Shown one piece after another: positions 11,407 through 21,589 of a stretch of 64,000 nt of DNA. Under the pieces are notes generated by a model that was not told where the DNA came from, made no database searches, and was given only the letters and a program-made list of their open reading frames with translations. Positions within the stretch are counted from its first letter, which is position 1. Each line of letters begins with the position of its first letter. This stretch comes from Gadus chalcogrammus (lineage: Eukaryota; Chordata; Actinopteri; Gadiformes; Gadidae), in the NCBI RefSeq assembly GCF_026213295.1, contig NC_079413.1, forward strand, positions 19,988,378 through 20,052,377, written 5' to 3'. A program made the translations under genes and the position numbers.

Positions 11407-12331
11407 CAGGGGTTTTCAAAGTGTGAGAGAGTGAGCCCCCCCTCAGAGAAAAAATGTCAGCTGAGCCCCCCCCCCCCCCCCAATATTTTTTTTCTAAATA
11501 CCTGTGTTTTGAAAGCTATTTTAATTATTTTACACATTTTAAACATCTCTGATCATAATTTTAAAACCTTTGAAACATATTTTTGAAACATTTGAAACAT
11601 ATTTTTTAATCATTACAACATCTTTGTGCGTTTTTAAACACATTTCTTAACACAATTTAACAACTTTATCTAAGCATGTTTTAACTTAACCTTTTTTAAA
11701 TACATTTGAACATCTTAATCTGTGTAAACTGCCAGTCGAATCAGATCTGCATTTTCAGTCCAGAGATTAGACTAATCGGCGGGGTTTGTTTACTGGCGTT
11801 GCTATGGTGACCTAAATTATTATAAGCAACTGAAAACGATGCCGGTAAGAAACTAAAACTGTGATTCTGAAAAAAGTGTAAATTCTATCAAAATTCCGTT
11901 TGGATAGTATTGAAGATACAAGTGTGTAGATTTGTTTAATGGTTTGAACGATGGTAAACGGTTCAAAAAGGAATGAGTTACGATGTCTAGAAGTAGGTGT
12001 ATCAGAATGGGCTGACGTCTTCAATGAAAACAGCTGAAAACGAAGCGGTATGAAACTAAAACTGTGATTCTGAAGAAAATTTAAATGATATCGAAATTCT
12101 GTTTCGATATTATTGAAGATACAAGTGTGTAGATATGTTAAATGGTTTGCACGAAGATAAACGGTTGAAAATTGATTCAGTTATGTTATTTCTACAGTTG
12201 AAGTATGACTGTTGATTTGAATCATCGACTTTCAGGGTTTTTTCGGGTTTATTTTTTTCTCACGTCGCGCCCCCCCTGAAGAACTCTGGTGCCCCCCAGG
12301 GGGGGCGCGCCCCACAGTTTGAAAACCACTG
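11407..12331. mobile_element. Non-autonomous hAT, family 1 copy A
   Basis: The ends are CAGGGGTTTTCAAA and TTTGAAAACCACTG, flanked by the perfect 8-bp duplication ACCTAGAT (11399-11406 and 12332-12339). The same family is present at 36448-37425. Inside is a direct duplication of about 150 bp (about 11820-11965 and 12020-12175). The ends carry poly-C/poly-G blocks. No transposase was seen. Confidence 0.9.
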
Positions 12332-12485
12332 ACCTAGATTATTTGTTGGGACCACAAAACATGTCACAGTGGATGTTTTGTGCATTTCCCGCCCTATTTT
12401 GGTCTTTCCCCAGCTCCTCCCTGTTAGGCTTACAGGCTTATTTCAATAGTTCCATAACAGTTCTCTATGTTTGTCCTCCCCAATT

Positions 12486-12486
<1 letters not shown>

Positions 12487-12577
<91 letters not shown>
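12487..12577. repeat. (CA)n microsatellite
   Basis: An uninterrupted CA run of about 91 bp, about 70 bp upstream of the acceptor of the GTPase untranslated exon. Confidence 0.97.
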
Positions 12578-12580
<3 letters not shown>

Positions 12581-12806
12581 TATATATGTATACACACAAA
12601 CATGCAGAGGTTTTCCTGACACATGTGTTTGTGTCTCATTTGCAGATCACACCAGGGATATTTCTACGAGGATCAACCTGGTTTCAGAGAGGGAACAAAC
12701 TGTTGATTGTCAGGGCTAACCTTCCTGCTATCTTCACAACCACTCAGAAGATCTTATAACTGCTTGAATTTGTCAGAATTCTGAGAAGTTTACAAATATT
12801 GCTACA

Positions 12807-14438
12807 ATGTTTAATACTGTTAAAACATTGTTTTCGTCCAAACCTAAGCGGTTGGCAATAGCTGTTAAAATAGAAGGCAATAAGATTAACGGACCTTCAG
12901 GTACTCTGGACGTCTACGCTCTTCCTCTGGAAGCCCAGTCCATGGAGGTAGAGGGGTGTCAGTGCTCCTTATTTGGACAAGAGTTTAGTAAAAAGAACCG
13001 CACCATCATGTTTCTAGGAGCCACTGGGGCGGGGAAGTCCACCCTGGTCAACAGGATGATCAACTACATCCTGGGGGTAGAATGGGATGATACCTTTAGA
13101 TTTAAGTTGGTAGACGAAAGCACGGCCAGGTCTCAGACTCAAAGCCAGACCTCTGAAGTCAACGTGTACAAGCTCTACCACCAAGAGGGCTTCAAGATCG
13201 ACTACTCCCTGACTATTGTGGACACTCCGGGTTTCGGAGACACGAGAGGCATAGCGAGAGATAAGTTGATTATGACTCAGCTAGAAAATGTATTCTCGGC
13301 TAAATCTGGGATCAGAGAGATTGATGCAATCTGCTTCGTGGCCCCAGCGTTTCTTTCTCGGCTTACGCCAACACAGAAATACATCTTTGAATCAGTGCTC
13401 GCCATATTTGGCAAAGACGTGGCAGAGAACATCCGGATTTTGGTGACATTTGCAGATTTCAAAAAACCTTTGGTTCTCGAGGCGATCAAAGAGTCCGGGC
13501 TCCCATGTCCTACAGAGGAAAATGGTTTACCAATTCACTTCAAATTCAATAACTCTGACAAAATGACACCTGGTGCAAACAACGAAGATGAGGACAGTGA
13601 CGATGGAGTAATTGATTGGGATAAAAAGCTTTGGGACATGGGAACCAAAAACATGAACAAATTCTTTTCTGCTCTGAACGTCATTGAGACCAAGAGCTTG
13701 ACCTTAACCACGGAGGTGCTCAGACAGAGAGCCCAGCTGCAGATCTCCATTGAGGATTTCAATAGGAAGGTGAAATTTGGGTTAACTAAACTCGAGGAGA
13801 TTAAAAAAGAATCTGAATCTCTCAAAGATCACGAATCAACGATCAAAGCCAATGGGGATTTTTATTATTTCGTCAATGTCCCAAGGCCTGTTAAAGTTAA
13901 ATGCAGTACATCATCACTTAACTGTGGGACATGTGATGTCACTTGCCACAAATCTTGCGGGAAAGTTTGGGGATTCCTTTATTTTTGTGAAGCCTTTGAC
14001 GGGTGGGCTAACTGTGTTATATGCGAACGCAAGTGCGCTAAAAGAAACCATGTCTTTAATGATTACTACTGGGATACCGAGACAGTGGCAGAGAAACGAA
14101 CCTACAAGGAGGTGAAAGAAAAGTATGAGTTGGCCTCTAAGGAAGCAATGTCCATTGAAGACATCATCAAACAGATGGAGCTGGAGTACGACCACCTACA
14201 GGACGAGGTGGTCAAGCTGATGGAGCGCTCAGCCCAGTGTCTCAACACCCTGAAGGAGATCGCTCTGAGGCCCGATCCACTCTCAACAACTGAATACATC
14301 GACCTACTGATTGGGCAAGAGAAGTCAGACCACAAGCATGGCTTCATGGAGCGCATCGAGAAACTCGAGGACATGAAGAGAAATGCCATTACCATTGAGA
14401 AGGTTGCTAGCGGGGCCCCACTTGGGTCCATTTATTAA
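12807..14438 (+). CDS. P-loop GTPase with Cys-rich domain
   Basis: This intact 543-codon frame is the best host gene in the window. The P-loop is GATGAGKST (residues 71-79) and the Walker B/G3 motif is DTPGFGD (139-145). The usual G4 motif (N/T)KxD is replaced by TFAD (214-217). After the G domain come an acidic linker (about 258-272), a predicted coiled coil (about 305-345), a Cys/His-rich segment (366-415, nine to ten Cys plus His) and a second coiled coil (about 425-480). The ATG at 12807 is the first in the frame. An untranslated exon probably starts after the acceptor TTTGCAG at about 12645. An ATTAAA signal lies at about 14527. I recall similar uncharacterised fish proteins related loosely to AIG1/septin-type GTPases; the cellular role is unknown to me. 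Confidence 0.85.
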   Translation: MFNTVKTLFSSKPKRLAIAVKIEGNKINGPSGTLDVYALPLEAQSMEVEGCQCSLFGQEFSKKNRTIMFLGATGAGKSTLVNRMINYILGVEWDDTFRFKLVDESTARSQTQSQTSEVNVYKLYHQEGFKIDYSLTIVDTPGFGDTRGIARDKLIMTQLENVFSAKSGIREIDAICFVAPAFLSRLTPTQKYIFESVLAIFGKDVAENIRILVTFADFKKPLVLEAIKESGLPCPTEENGLPIHFKFNNSDKMTPGANNEDEDSDDGVIDWDKKLWDMGTKNMNKFFSALNVIETKSLTLTTEVLRQRAQLQISIEDFNRKVKFGLTKLEEIKKESESLKDHESTIKANGDFYYFVNVPRPVKVKCSTSSLNCGTCDVTCHKSCGKVWGFLYFCEAFDGWANCVICERKCAKRNHVFNDYYWDTETVAEKRTYKEVKEKYELASKEAMSIEDIIKQMELEYDHLQDEVVKLMERSAQCLNTLKEIALRPDPLSTTEYIDLLIGQEKSDHKHGFMERIEKLEDMKRNAITIEKVASGAPLGSIY

Positions 14439-15771
14439 CATGTCCTTTACATATTGAGGCTTTTGATTTGATTTAATTTCAAGGATGCTCTTGATGAGAA
14501 TTAACAGAGTAATGCAATTGCTAGAAATTAAACATGTTGGTAAAAATGTTTTGTTTTAAACATTCTTTCTTATCGGGTATTGGCAGAGTAAATTGCATAA
14601 AAACACTATGATGTGTGAATGCATTTTCCTAATTCAAAAAGAGGAGCGTTCTTCCTTGCTTCACTGGTTTGTTTATCTTAGATGCTGTGTGTGTGTGTGT
14701 GTGTGGAGCCCCCCCACCCCACCCCCTCTCTCTTTTCGTTAATCTGGACCTGACAACCTGTTCGCTCTCTGGCTGAGATAGCATTGAGTGAGACTTCTCG
14801 GATTCGCTCAGTCTAGATCACGATGTTGAAATGAGAAAATATGGAGGAGTTCATTACCCTGATTGTGATTTTGGTTTCTTTTGTTCTGTTTACTTTATAT
14901 GCTTGGCAGCACTCCCCACTCCAGCTGGAACACTGAGTCACTGAGTGTATTGACTTGCTGCTTCTTTATCCTGATTTTTCAAATTAATTGTGCAAATTCT
15001 TACGTGTACTTGAAACGCACATTGGATTATGGCTGTGATGTACTTTCATCATGAGATAAAGATATTTCTTATTATTTTTAAATTCATGGTTTGTTGTGTT
15101 CTTCATCAGTAGTTTATTAATGTAGATGTTATGGCAATTCATGATGCATTATTTTTAAGTTTGGGTCCCGGGGAAACACATATTTCTCCTTTGGGTCTTG
15201 AAGTGAAAAGGTTTGGAACCCCTGTATTAGAGGACAAGAACCAAGGCTCTAAAACCATATTTACTAAAGCATAATCATGTTGAAGCATGCATGTTAACTA
15301 AAAGAGAAATAAAGATTAATACAATGATCTGTGTTTACTTTAAACCTTTTTATTAATTGATGCCCATTGTATATTCTCAGATATTTGTTTGAAGTTGTCC
15401 TTTGCAGGCTTCCCCTTCGGTTCAGTATAAAAAAGTTCATGAAACCACCAGCAGGTGGCGAAAACAGTCTCGTGTTAGTTTTGTGTTAACTTTGTATAAC
15501 AGACGCTAACATTTATCGCCCCCAGCCGCAGCCCTTCATTTTTATGTCGAATGTACAATTTCCCAATTGATAAACACTGTACGTGTCCCTCACACTGCAT
15601 TAATCCAATAGGGTCAAATATCCAACACAACATATTCTCTGGAACAGAAATAATTGACAAATATAAATTACAAAATGTGTCTCCTTAAATAATAACACCT
15701 TATGTGGGACATGAACTGGTTTTGTTTTCCCCTTACCCGCCGATCCATTTCCCATTCCCCATACTTGGCCT
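14439..15771. other. 3' flank of the GTPase gene; no other gene
   Basis: It holds the 3' untranslated region, a short (TG)n run at about 14690 and AT-rich DNA. A segment ending GTTTGGAACCCCTG at about 15227 looks like one hAT terminus, but no matching partner end was found. Confidence 0.45.
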
Positions 15772-16254
15772 ATAATAATAGTAATAGATTCAATTTATAT
15801 AGCGCTTTTCACGTAGGCTACTCAAAGCGCTTTACATAGGGGCACAAAAATAGATAAACAAGAAAAAAAAAGAAGTTGATGGGGCTAGGGATAGTGAGTG
15901 ATCTAGGGGTAGGCAGAGGAGAAGAGATGAGTCTTGAGGCGGGACTGGAAGATGGTGAGGGACTCAGAGTCACGAATATGTTGGGGGAGGGAGTTCCAGA
16001 GCCTGGGAGATGTCCTGGGGCCGGTTGCACCAACTGGGCGTAAGCCTGGTCGTAACTACGCCTGGTCGTAACTTGGCGTTGTCCAACCTAACCGTTACGT
16101 CGGTTGCACCAACTGGGCTTAGCGTTCTTTTCACTAAGACCAAGGCGTAAATCCTACGCCTGGTCAGGGGCAGGCGTAGAGTTGAAATTTCTGCTGTTTC
16201 CATAGCAATTACAATAAAAAAAAAAACGTTACAATCAATCCATCCAGCGCTAAT

Positions 16255-17465
16255 ATGGCACGTATTATCCATAGGTTGTACAACGAGCGGGCATTTAGAC
16301 GGGAAAGGGTAATTAGGGACAGAAGCAATCCATTGGACATTTATAATGACGAGGAGCTGATTGAGAGGTTTCGATTCTGTAGGAGAGATCTGTTTGAATT
16401 AATAGAAGAGCTGTCACCGGATTTACAGTTCGTGTCGGACCGCAATGCAGCGCTACCACCGTCCTTGCAACTGCTGATTGCGCTTTGTTTTTTCGCAAAC
16501 GGGGCTTTTCAGAACACAGTAAGCGACATGGTGAGGGTCCATAGATCGACCGCCTGTCGGGTTATCCGGAGGGTTTCCCTGGCTTTGAGCCGCCGCATCG
16601 CTCGTTACGTCCACCTCCCGAACGAGGAAGAGGCGGCGGCGATGAAGGAACGGTTCCGCCAGGCGTCCGGTATGCCTGGGATCGTGGGCTGCATAGACGG
16701 GACACATGTGCAGATCCAGGCCCCACATGAGAACGAGTATTTGTACGTTAATCGAAAAGGTTACCATTCGATTAACGTACAAATAGCTTGTGACGCAAAT
16801 TATAACATCATTAATTTGGTGGCGAGATGGCCTGGATCCACCCACGATTCCCGCATCCTCCGGGAGAGTGCGTTATTGCAGGACTTCGAGGAAGGAAGGT
16901 AGGCTATAGCCTAGTGTTTTTCTAATCAGCTACACTGAAACAATTTGAGCTTCACTTTAAGTAATGAACAGCAACCTAATTAAAGTATATTTTCACATAG
17001 GTGCAACGGGCTGCTCCTCGGGGACAGTGGATACCCGCTGAAACGGTGGCTGATGACCCCGCTAATTGCTCCAACAACTGACCAAGAACGGAGGTATAAC
17101 ACCATACACTCCGCAACTAGGTCAGTTGTTGAGAGATGTATCGGGGTTCTCAAACGCAGGTAAACCATAAGTAATATGCATCCCTTAAAAAGACATAAAA
17201 AAATATCTAGATATAGATGTACCTAATTTTTCTTATTTTGTTTAGGTTTCACTGTCTTCATGGGGAGATGCGGATGCACCCAGAACGGGTCTGCACTGTA
17301 ATAGCAGCGTGCACAGTTCTGCACAACATTTGCATCGCCAAAATAATCCCTCTCCCCAGACACCATCAGCCACCGGCAGTCCCCGAGGAAGATGTGCGTC
17401 AAGCCACTCGGCCTGAGGACATCGCTGGCCGATTAGTCCGTGCTCAGCTCATTAATCAGTTGTAA
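16255..17465 (+). CDS. Harbinger transposase (HARBI1-like), three exons
   Basis: Exons 16255-16898, 17001-17159 and 17246-17465 join through GT/AG introns with matching phase (both junction codons become AGG, Arg). They total 1023 nt, a 340-aa protein plus stop. The DDE triad is visible: D148 in CIDGTHVQI, D198 in GSTHDSRI, and E259 in SVVERCIGVL. An N-terminal helix-turn-helix-like region (HRSTACRVIRRVS, about 96-108) precedes the catalytic core. No frameshift or stop was found, so the protein may still be functional. It should act with the Myb/SANT partner encoded on the other strand, which in known Harbingers binds the ends and aids nuclear import. Confidence 0.92.
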
Positions 17466-17764
17466 ATATTGTTTTAATTATGTTTTTTATAGGCCGAGAC
17501 GAACTGTAAATCCGGTGACAGCTCTTCTATTTATTCGAACATATCTCTCCTACAGAATCGAAACACCTCAATTAGCTCCTTGTCATTTGATGATGTTCAC
17601 TGCATTGCTTCTGTCAAAAATAACCATTCCCGTCTAAATGCCTGCTCGTTGTATTTTATTGTTATGCATTAAAAAAATTTATGAACGAAAATGAATGAAA
17701 GAATGATTGGAAGGAATATTTATTTGAACAGTAAATCTTAATTTGAACAGTAAAAAGTAAAACA

Positions 17765-18532
17765 TTAAAACACAGAAATATAATATAATAAATATAATAA
17801 ATAAATATAAATTAGAGGCAGAGACCAGATTTTTTTGGTCTCTGCCTCTAATTTAATGGTCTCCTTCTCCACCCGGACAATTTCCTTCTCCATGAGGACC
17901 TGTTGAAGGTCCTCACTTCTCCTCCGCTTCGTTGCCGGGGGTGGGGATGGACAGGAAGGGGTTGCCACTGCTGGTTCTATCGGTGGTGGTGGTGTTGAGC
18001 TGGTAGTGGCACTTTCCAAGTCTGAAACAAAATGTGAATTTATTAATTCTGGGCAATAAGGCTAGTCCTGCTTATTCAACTAACAAACCATCCTCAATAA
18101 ATATGCTAGGCTACATACCTTCTTCCAACTGCTCCGGCGGTTGAGTACATCCGCTGTCCACCCCGTCCAACCCGACGAAGGCCGGTGAATCCTCCCCGAA
18201 AATAGCGACGATAATGTCACTATAGGGTGATGTTTTCGGGGGAGGACCACCGCCAGTGGGATGGTGCTTTAGAGAAGAGACGTCCTTCTTGGCCCGGGAC
18301 AGGAGGTCTTTCCATTTCTTTTTGATGTCACCATCCGTCCGATGACAGCCTGAGTCTGAACAGCTGTTCAGACTCTCCATTATAAATGTCCATGTCTCTT
18401 GCTTACTTTTGTTTGTTACGACATTGGACTGCTTGGCAGTCAGTGCCGTCTTATTCTCACTGTATAATTGTATTATTTTCTAATTTCAACGTCGGTGAAG
18501 TTAACTTTTCTCTTTCTGTTTTCCTCCATCAT
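17765..18532 (-). pseudogene. Harbinger Myb/SANT-like partner, frameshifted
   Basis: Exon 1 runs from ATGATGGAGG (18532) to 18119 and exon 2 from 18021 to the stop at 17765, with a GT/AG intron in phase. The frame starts MMEENRKRKVNFTDVEIRK, then hits TAA. One extra A in the A-run at 18476-18479 would restore it into IQLYSENKTALTAKQSN and on to CHRTDGDIKKKWKDLLSRAK, the trihelix/Myb-like domain. A Pro-rich stretch and a basic patch (TKRRRSEDL) follow, then a Glu/Lys coiled coil. The C-terminal tail (KIWSLPLIYIYLL) comes from a hairpin sequence and looks non-native. The protein normally supplies DNA binding to the transposase. Confidence 0.8.
17809..17854. repeat. Perfect hairpin at the 3' end of the Myb gene
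   Basis: Arms 17809-17827 and 17836-17854 are exact 19-bp reverse complements around an 8-nt T-rich loop. The right arm is coding (the ETIKLEAET region), and the left arm, read next, creates a novel C-terminus. Confidence 0.85.
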
Positions 18533-18801
18533 GTCGGTTTGTCGGATTTGTCGGTTTGTCGGATGTTGGTAAAATAGTAAACAGCTGTTGTCACGAGGTA
18601 TCCTAGCAACGCGGTGATATGCGCATCACATGGAACATTCACATGGCCGCGCATGGCTAAGACCGGGCGTAGTTGAGACCAGTCGTAAGTCCCGTTGGTG
18701 CAACCGGCGTTAGTTCCATTCTAACGCCAGGTCGTAACTAAGACCTACTTAGCAGTTACGACCAGGCTTAGTTACGCCCAGTTGGTGCAACCGGCCCCTG
18801 G

Positions 18802-19158
18802 AGAAGGCTCTGTCACCTAGGCTGTGGAGTTTTGATGTGTGGGTGGAGAGGAGACCGGCTGAGGAGGATCTGAGGGCCCGGGGGGGTTGGTAGAGGGAGA
18901 GAAGATCAGAGAGATATGGGGGGGCCATATGGTGGAGAGCTTTGTAGGTGAGGACCTCACATCGGATCCACGTAGTGGATCCGATGTGAGATGGGGAGCC
19001 AGTGGAGATTCTTGAGGACTGGGGTGATGTGGTGCCACGCTTTAGTATGAGTGAGGAGACGGGCTGCTGCATTCTGGACCAGTTGGAGTCTGTTGATGGA
19101 GGTGGTGGAGATGCCGGCGAGGAGTGAATTGCAATAATCAAGGCGGGAGGAGATGAAG
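18802..19158 (-). pseudogene. L2 LINE ORF2 C-terminal segment
   Basis: The minus frame reads FISSRLDYCNSLLAGIST, then HHITPVLKNLHWLPISHRIH, and after a disturbed stretch TYKALHHMAPPYLSDLL and SLGDRAFSRG. The disturbance coincides with the palindrome at 18956-18990. The coding trace resumes beyond the Harbinger at 16018 with SPRLWNSLPQHI. Confidence 0.85.
18956..18990. repeat. 16-bp-arm palindrome inside LINE coding sequence
   Basis: Arms 18956-18971 (CTCACATCGGATCCAC) and 18975-18990 are exact reverse complements around GTA. The event replaced ordinary LINE codons and broke the frame. Confidence 0.85.
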
Positions 19159-19973
19159 CAGTGACGTGCAGTCAGGGTAGGCAAGGTAGGCACTGCCTAC
19201 CCTGACAAAATTCAAACGTAAAAATGTTTATTAAATAATTTTACTTAATAAACTTGTATTTGTATTTTTACCGAGTATTCTTGTGTTTTATATATGCAAT
19301 ATATACGTTATTCCAATTGTTTAGACGTTACGATGACAATTGTATCAGTTACGCAACATCAAATACAAAAAAACGGTAGAATAAGCAGTGCCTTTACTGT
19401 CCATTCATTGTGAACGGCAACGAAAAACTAATGTGGCGCATGCGCACTTCGATCCTGTATTCTTTAACATCTACGCCGAAAGGCACAACTCTGCTGTGCC
19501 TTTGTACATAAATATGTTATGCCAGTAATCATCTACGCTACGTATCAAACATGGACCAATCAAAATCGAGATATTACTGGACATTTGCGCAGCTGACGTC
19601 ATTACACCGGCTACACGTAATCCCCGCGAAACTCAAAAAGTTAAAATGACAGCAGCGACATCTACCGATATTTTAGAGCTAACAAATTTCTCTAAACTCA
19701 ACTTTACTAGCAAAAATGAGCTACTGGCAAAAGGGAGGCCTATGCCAACACTTGATGCACTCTTGCAGAAAATTGTTCGCTCGTTTCAAACGGATTGGTA
19801 CGAGAAAAAGGATTGGCTTTGTGGCTGTGCCACCAGTCAGCGGCTGTTCTGCCATCCGCGCTTGTGCATAGCCTACTGTTGTCACGTAGCCTATTAGCCT
19901 AAACAATAAATGAGGTAATCTGGCTTTCATAACTCAGTGCCTACCCACTTACTGACTTCACCGCACGTCACTG
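19159..19973 (+). mobile_element. Short hAT with N-terminal transposase remnant
   Basis: The ends are CAGTGACGTGCAGTCAGG and CACCGCACGTCACTG with a perfect 8-bp duplication AGATGAAG (19151-19158 and 19974-19981). It is inserted in the L2 LINE. It keeps only the start of a transposase gene, so it depends on trans activity. Confidence 0.9.
19646..19897 (+). pseudogene. hAT transposase N-terminal fragment
   Basis: The 83-codon frame starts MTAATSTDILELTNFSKL and carries FQTDWYEKKDWLCGCATSQR followed by LFCHPRLC, which matches the Cys-rich TTF-type finger at the start of ZMYM1-like hAT proteins. The frame ends just before the right terminus; the catalytic domain is absent. Confidence 0.65.
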
Positions 19974-19981
19974 AGATGAAG

Positions 19982-20271
19982 GCATGGATGAGTCTTTCTG
20001 CAGCGTGAGGTGTGAGGGAGGATCTGATCTTTGCAATATTATGGAGGTGATAGAAGGAGGTTTTGACAGTGTGGCGGATGTGGGATTCAAGGGAAAGGGT
20101 GGAATCAAAGATTACGCCAAGGTTGCGGGCCTGGGGGGAGGGGGAGACCGTGGTGCCGTCGATAGTGAGTGTGGGGGGGTTTGCGAGTTTACTGAGGGTG
20201 GATTTGGAGCCAATGAGGAGGAGTTCAGTTTTGTTGCTGTTAAGTTTCAGGAAGTTATTTTCCTTTTGCAT
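19982..20271 (-). pseudogene. L2 LINE ORF2 segment after the RT palm
   Basis: The minus frame reads NFLKLNSNKTELLLIGSK, then RNLGVIFDSTLSLESHIR and PHAAERLIHAFIS, where the hAT at 19159-19973 interrupts it. It follows the reverse transcriptase frame at 20247-21290 with a small frame change near 20250-20270. Confidence 0.85.
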
Positions 20272-21290
20272 TGAGTGAGTGAAGACAGGCAGGTTTCAAT
20301 GTGGGAGAGGGGGGGGTTGTGGGGGGATTTGGTGCTGAGGTAAATCTGGGTGTCGTCGGCGTAGCAGTGGAAGTCCATGGAGAAATGGCGGAGTAATTGA
20401 CCAAGGGGGAGGAGGTAGATGATGAAGAGGAGGGGGCCAAGTACAGAACCTTGGGGAACACCTTGTGTGACGGTGGCTGTGGCAGATGTGTGGTTGTGGA
20501 GGGAGATGAAGTGAGATCTGTCGGAGAGGTAGGAGTGAAGCCAGCTAAGTGCAGTTCCTTCGATTCCGAGGTTGCTGAGTCTGGTGAGCAGGATGGTGTG
20601 GTTTACAGTATCGAAGGCTGCACTCAGGTCAAGGAGGATGAGGAAGTTGAGGGAACCAGAGTCGGCAGAGATGAGGAGGTCATTGAGGACTTTGAGGAGA
20701 GCGGTTTCTGTGCTGTGGAGGGGGCGGAAGCCAGATTGGAGGGATTCAAAAAGGTTATTGGCGTGGAGATGGGATTGGAGTTGTGTGGTGACGATGCGTT
20801 CAAGGGTTTTGGAGAGGAAGGAGAGGTTGGAGATTGGGCGGTAGTTACTGAGGGAGGAGGGGTCGAGACCAGGTTTCTTGAGGGTGGGGGTGACAGCAGC
20901 AGATTTGAAGGCAGAGGGGACAGTTCCATGGGACAGTGAGGAGTTGAAGAGCTTAGTAAGGTAAGGGCAGAGAACGGGGAGGCAGGACTTGAGCAGGGGA
21001 GTGGGGAGGGGTTCGAGGGAGCAGGTAGTAGATTTGGAGGAGCCGATAAGTTTGAGTGCAGGAGGGGTAATCAGGTCAAAGTGGGTGAGACGGCAATGGG
21101 GAGGAGGTGTTGGGAGGTCCAGAGAGATGGGTAGGGGAGAGGCCATTGAGTGTGCAGGGGGGTTATGTACAGGGAATAGTGAATGGTTGATTGCAGTGAT
21201 TTTGTCGGCGAAGAACTGGAGGAATGAGTTGCAGAGATCTGGGGTGGAGGTGGAGAGGGTGCTGGTCCGCGGTTTGAGGAGGTTGCTCAC
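20247..21290 (-). pseudogene. L2-type LINE reverse transcriptase
   Basis: A 347-codon open frame covers most of the reverse transcriptase domain of an L2/CR1-like LINE. Motifs in order are NYRPISNLSFLSKTLERIV, GFRPLHSTETALL, LLDLSAAFDTVNH (first catalytic Asp), QGVPQGSVLGPLLFIIYLLP and the catalytic YADDTQIY. The part upstream of the palm (FFADKITAINHSLF) is also present, but the endonuclease domain is missing, so the copy is 5' truncated. The frame breaks just after TQCKRKITS and continues in the neighbouring segment. Confidence 0.92.
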
Positions 21291-21350
21291 TGTGGAGAAG
21301 AGGGTTCTGGGGTTTTGACGGGTCAGAAAAGATGGCGGAGAGGTATGCAG

Positions 21351-21589
21351 ACTATGATACTAAGAATGTTTGCCTGACTAGGGATACTCTAGGGCGGTCG
21401 TTCTCCAACTATTTCTCTTAAGATATTTTTCAGCTGAGTACCCCATTCACCGTTACAAAACATTTTTGGGATAAACAAATGTAATGAACAAATGTAATAA
21501 CGCGTTCTATTTTGGCAGTGTAAACATGAACATTAAAGGTCCCATGGCATGAAAATCTCACTTTATGAGGTTTTCAAATATTAATATAA
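21351..21589. other. MITE-like fragments
   Basis: A segment starting AAAGGTCCCATGGCATGAAA at about 21535 matches, from memory, the end of a common fish MITE. GC-rich sequence of the same family may continue inside the hAT at about 22510-22790. No gene. Confidence 0.35.

Larger units (their letters stand above)
16019..18796. mobile_element. Complete PIF/Harbinger transposon
   Basis: The inverted ends begin GGCCGGTTGCACCAACTGGG and are flanked by CCTGG on both sides (16014-16018 and 18797-18801). Because the ends start with G and the site with C, the true duplication may be CTG (3 bp), which is usual for this superfamily. Inside are a plus-strand transposase gene and a minus-strand Myb/SANT-like gene, the standard two-gene Harbinger layout. 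It is inserted in the L2 LINE. Confidence 0.93.
15772..21350 (-). mobile_element. L2-type LINE split by two DNA transposons
   Basis: Three collinear minus-strand pieces belong to one LINE: 19974-about 21350 (reverse transcriptase), 18802-19158 (C-terminal part) and 15772-16018 (end of ORF plus 3' tail). The tail reads AAAGCGCTATATAAATTG and then ATT units on the minus strand. The gaps are filled by a hAT (19159-19973) and a Harbinger (16019-18796), each with target duplications made of LINE sequence. The 5' end of the LINE is truncated. Confidence 0.88.

Noticed and set aside
15205..15235. hAT terminus (GTTTGGAACCCCTG)
   Set aside because: No partner end or target duplication was found, so it was not listed as an element.
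20397..21318. Plus-strand frames of 180 and 109 aa
   Set aside because: They are antisense shadows of the LINE reverse transcriptase on the minus strand.
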